Assembly (NCBI GenBank): GCA_013361525.1
Contig: JABFXY010000054.1
Location: 29,489 to 93,488 of the forward strand
Length of the DNA stretch: 64,000 bases
Direction: 5' to 3'
DNA from: Polyangiaceae bacterium
GTDB lineage: Bacteria > Myxococcota_A > Polyangia > Polyangiales > Polyangiaceae
The translations under genes were made by a program, and so were the position numbers. The notes below the pieces were generated by a model that ran no database searches, had not been told where the DNA came from, and was given only the letters and a program-made list of their open reading frames with translations. The first letter of the stretch is position 1. Each line of letters opens with the position of its first letter. Below, piece by piece: positions 62,130 through 64,000 of the stretch.

Positions 62130-62308
62130 AGGCCCCGCTCCTCGCGCACCATTGCGCGTTCTTCGATCCGGTCGAGTTCTTCAGCGTGTCGACGTCGACG
62201 CCGCTGCTCCGCCGTCTCGCGAGGGCGAAGCGGGGAGACACGGTAGACGTGCGCCGGGGTGGTGCACGGCTGTCCGGGTTTCTCGTCGTCGACGTCGAAG
62301 GCGATCAC
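62126..62308 (-). CDS. Small basic element protein
   Basis: 60 aa from the GTG at 62308. Acidic start (IAFDVDDEKPGQP) then an Arg/Glu-rich helix (ETAEQRRRRRHAEELDRIEERAM). Overlaps both neighbours by 4 bp. No family recognised. Confidence 0.6.
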   Translation of the reverse strand: MIAFDVDDEKPGQPCTTPAHVYRVSPLRPRETAEQRRRRRHAEELDRIEERAMVREERGL

Positions 62309-62493
62309 GGCTCTCCCTTGTGGCCGCAGATACCGTCGCAACCGTTTTCGCCCGTCGATTCGTGCTCGCAACGCTGACACGCAATCGAGCAGAACCGTTG
62401 TCCGGCGGGCGCAGCGTGGTCGCCGTGCTCGCAGTTGTTGCACGCAGTCTCCTGGTTGCCGCACGTGCACGGCTCGGTTCCACAGGGATTCAC
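62305..62493 (-). CDS. Small Cys-rich element protein
   Basis: 62 aa from the GTG at 62493. Twelve Cys in short spacings (CGTEPCTCGNQETACNNC, CSIACQRC, CDGICGHKG), so metal binding is likely. No family recognised. Overlaps both neighbours by 4 bp. Confidence 0.62.
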   Translation of the reverse strand: MNPCGTEPCTCGNQETACNNCEHGDHAAPAGQRFCSIACQRCEHESTGENGCDGICGHKGEP

Positions 62494-62711
62494 GACGCCC
62501 GTGCCTCTCCACCAGCGCGGCGAGCACGAGCGACGACACGCAGGTAGTTGTATTGCTCGATGCGCTCCGACAGCAGGTCGGCCCAGATCATCTCGCCGCA
62601 CATGCCAATCACGGCGTCGCGGTCATCGAGATAGATCGCGGGGCCCTCTTCGTTCTCGGCGTTGAGCCGCGCCGCGATGGCTTCGAGCTCGGGCAGGGTG
62701 GCGAAGCTCAC
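62490..62711 (-). CDS. Small element protein, unknown
   Basis: 73 aa from a GTG start. Helical beginning (LPELEAIAARLNAENEEGPA), YLDDRDAVIGMCGEMIWADLL, basic tail. No family recognised. 4-bp overlaps on both sides. Confidence 0.6.
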   Translation of the reverse strand: MSFATLPELEAIAARLNAENEEGPAIYLDDRDAVIGMCGEMIWADLLSERIEQYNYLRVVARARRAGGEARAS

Positions 62712-62950
62712 GAGGTACCGCCTTCGGACTCTCTGGCCTCTTCCTCGTCTAGGTCCTGGTTCTGGTCGCCATAGAGGAAGATGGTGGGTGTGTCGGCGCA
62801 GCGATGTTCGATCTCGATTGAGCGCAAGTGCGCCGCCTCGAGGTTTCCGGTTTCCTCGACGTACACCTCGAGGATGACGTCGAGGTCGTCAACGTCGTGC
62901 TCGTCGTCCTTTATGCGAGCGAACAGTGCTTTCAGCTCGCCGAGTTTCAC
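62708..62950 (-). CDS. Small acidic element protein
   Basis: 80 aa from a GTG start. Very acidic (DDEHDVDDLDVILEVYVEET, DQNQDLDEEEARESEGG). Acidic small phage proteins are often inhibitors or DNA mimics, but nothing specific identifies this one. Overlaps both neighbours by 4 bp. Confidence 0.62.
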   Translation of the reverse strand: MKLGELKALFARIKDDEHDVDDLDVILEVYVEETGNLEAAHLRSIEIEHRCADTPTIFLYGDQNQDLDEEEARESEGGTS

Positions 62951-63228
62951 GACGCAGCCTCCACGAGCTTCGCGAGGTGGCCGTCGAGCGCCGTGATCTC
63001 ATCCATCGACAACATGCCGAGGTGCTCGGCGCGGCCCCAATTGAGGCCGTATTGCCCGGGCGCCACATCGGCATCCGCGTCGGGGTAGGTGTAGACCTCG
63101 ACGACGGCGCGGCGCCGCACGATGAACTCGAATGGTGCGCCGAGCACGATTGCGTAGATGCGACGGCCGCCGTCGTCGCTGCGGATGATCTCCACGCCGT
63201 CGCGGAGGCAGGGAACGCCGGAGCTCAT
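62947..63228 (-). CDS. Element protein of unknown function
   Basis: 93 aa. Beta-rich middle (GRRIYAIVLGAPFEFIVRRRAVVEVYTYP) and helical end (SMDEITALDGHLAKLVEAAS). 4-bp overlaps with both neighbours. No family recognised. Confidence 0.6.
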   Translation of the reverse strand: MSSGVPCLRDGVEIIRSDDGGRRIYAIVLGAPFEFIVRRRAVVEVYTYPDADADVAPGQYGLNWGRAEHLGMLSMDEITALDGHLAKLVEAAS

Positions 63229-63938
63229 GATGCACCGCCGATCTCGGCCTTCGCCGCCGCGCCCAATCGAGGGCCGCTGCCTTTTAGATCAAGCTGCTCG
63301 CCAGTTTGGACACCCTTTGCGAAGCCGCTTATGTTTCCTGCGCGGGGCGCGCGTATCGTCTTTTTGATTGCGTGCTTTGCGTCGAGCGCCGCTACCGACT
63401 GCTCGAAGCGGGAAGCGAGAACGATGGCCGCACCCGGGGTGGCCGTCGAGTTCGCGACTCGCCGAGACTCGTAGAGTTGACGGGAGATTCCGACGACGAC
63501 GCCGAGAGCGAAAGACGCTCTTTCTCTGGCGGGTTGGGCCTTCGCGAGCCGCTCGATCTCGTCGCCGAGCCAAGCGAACATGTATCGCAGAGTCGCAACG
63601 TCAGAGGGTCGACCGACTACCCTGTACGCGAAGTCCACCTGTCGGTTGCCGAGCAGGTTCCGTTCGATGTACGCCGCGACGTCGTAATGACGCGCAAGCC
63701 GTCCCGCGAGCACTCTGCGCCATGAGACCGAACGGGCACCGCCGTCAAAGAGCGGCTCGACTGCCTCTTCCGGCACCTCACCTGACGCGCCCTTGGCCTC
63801 AAGATCCGCCTCCGACAACCGATACTCTTGAATGAGAGTGTCGGCTGCAGCTGCGGCATTTGCTGCCTCGTTCGCATTGCTCGATTGCGCGAGAGCGCGG
63901 AGCTTCTGCACCTTCGCGATGACTGCCTCGAGGCTCAC
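63225..63938 (-). CDS. DUF2786 protein
   Basis: 237 aa from the GTG at 63938. N-terminal DUF2786 motif: VIAKVQKLRALAQSSNANEAANAA then ADTLIQEYRLSEADL. The central part (SWRRVLAGRLARHYDVAAY) matches the extended form seen on phages. Role unknown; a nucleic-acid link is often assumed. Overlaps the genes on both sides by 4 bp. Confidence 0.82.
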   Translation of the reverse strand: MSLEAVIAKVQKLRALAQSSNANEAANAAAAADTLIQEYRLSEADLEAKGASGEVPEEAVEPLFDGGARSVSWRRVLAGRLARHYDVAAYIERNLLGNRQVDFAYRVVGRPSDVATLRYMFAWLGDEIERLAKAQPARERASFALGVVVGISRQLYESRRVANSTATPGAAIVLASRFEQSVAALDAKHAIKKTIRAPRAGNISGFAKGVQTGEQLDLKGSGPRLGAAAKAEIGGAS

Positions 63939-64000
63939 GACTCACCTCGCGGCGGGACGACCGTCGGTCGGTCATCGCTCGGCGGCGCCGGCGGAGCGGG
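63935..64000 (-). CDS. 3' end of an upstream element gene
   Basis: Minus-strand frame open from 64000 to a TGA at 63935, with a GTGA overlap to the DUF2786 start. The visible 21 residues are Pro/Ala-rich and then DDRPTVVPPRGES. The 4-bp overlap typical of this array supports a real gene that starts beyond the window. Confidence 0.5.
   Translation of the reverse strand, partial: PAPPAPPSDDRPTVVPPRGES

Larger units (their letters stand above)
56818..64000 (-). mobile_element. Integrated phage-like element inserted in recA (left part)
   Basis: Everything from the recA break to the window's end is a one-directional array of small overlapping genes with a serine recombinase at the edge and recombination genes behind it. 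The rest of the element and the other end of recA should lie beyond 64000. No structural (capsid, tail, terminase) genes appear in this part, so phage or other integrative element cannot be told apart. Confidence 0.85.

Noticed and set aside
1..64000. CRISPR arrays, tRNA or rRNA genes
   Set aside because: No regular spaced repeats and no recognisable tRNA or rRNA segments were found in the gaps between genes.

Overview
The window is high-GC, densely coded DNA from what is very probably a Myxococcota bacterium, most likely of the Polyangiales/Sorangium type. The clues are a MYXO-CTERM sorting tail on a secreted protein (1252-2652), many lipoproteins with Gly/Ser/Thr-rich linkers after the lipobox Cys, free use of GTG starts, hybrid two-component proteins, and many envelope proteins of unknown function.

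Layout. From 1 to about 43 kb is chromosomal backbone: a DUF1513-like propeller fragment, two histidine phosphatases, a hybrid histidine kinase divergent from two single-domain response regulators, a DUF2914 lipoprotein overlapping an M15-like peptidase, a DUF3108 lipoprotein, a FemAB/GNAT-like acyltransferase, an Lhr-type helicase, a YifB/ComM ATPase, a lysozyme-like/LGFP/C39-peptidase envelope enzyme, a copper-monooxygenase and di-haem-peroxidase gene set, a kinase-like/alpha-beta-hydrolase fusion coupled to a TerB-like gene, a lipin-like (LNS2) lipoprotein, a fatty acyl-CoA ligase and a cysteine-synthase-like enzyme. Several hairpins act as likely terminators, and a 79-bp palindromic repeat occurs twice (41.1 and 43.0 kb).

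The most striking region is 43065-55756. Six minus-strand genes lie 4 bp overlapping to 60 bp apart and read: caspase-like peptidase; 421-aa protein of unknown function; phospholipase-D-type protein fused to a His/Cys protease-like domain; 1514-aa protein with two tandem copies of a ~290-residue Clp-N-like module, a CHAT protease domain and an McrB-type AAA+ ATPase; DUF2357/McrC-like PD-(D/E)XK protein; calcineurin-like phosphoesterase. The three Cys-protease-type domains, McrB/McrC-like pair and HKD hydrolase suggest an NTP-gated, proteolysis-linked defence or cell-suicide system. I do not recognise this combination as described. It is transcribed divergently from recA.

recA (from 56061) is cut after codon 251 by an integrated element that continues past the window's end. 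A large serine recombinase sits at the junction and reads outward into recA, so its last 32 residues are recA antisense sequence. The element's other genes form one minus-strand array with 4-bp start/stop overlaps at most joints: DUF4031, Zn-ribbon and Cys-rich small proteins, a 5'-3' exonuclease fused to a RecT-like annealing protein, an oligoribonuclease-like DEDDh exonuclease, and a DUF2786 protein. This looks like the early/recombination module of a temperate phage or related integrative element. The sequence suggests that insertion inactivates this recA copy unless the element excises or another recA exists elsewhere.
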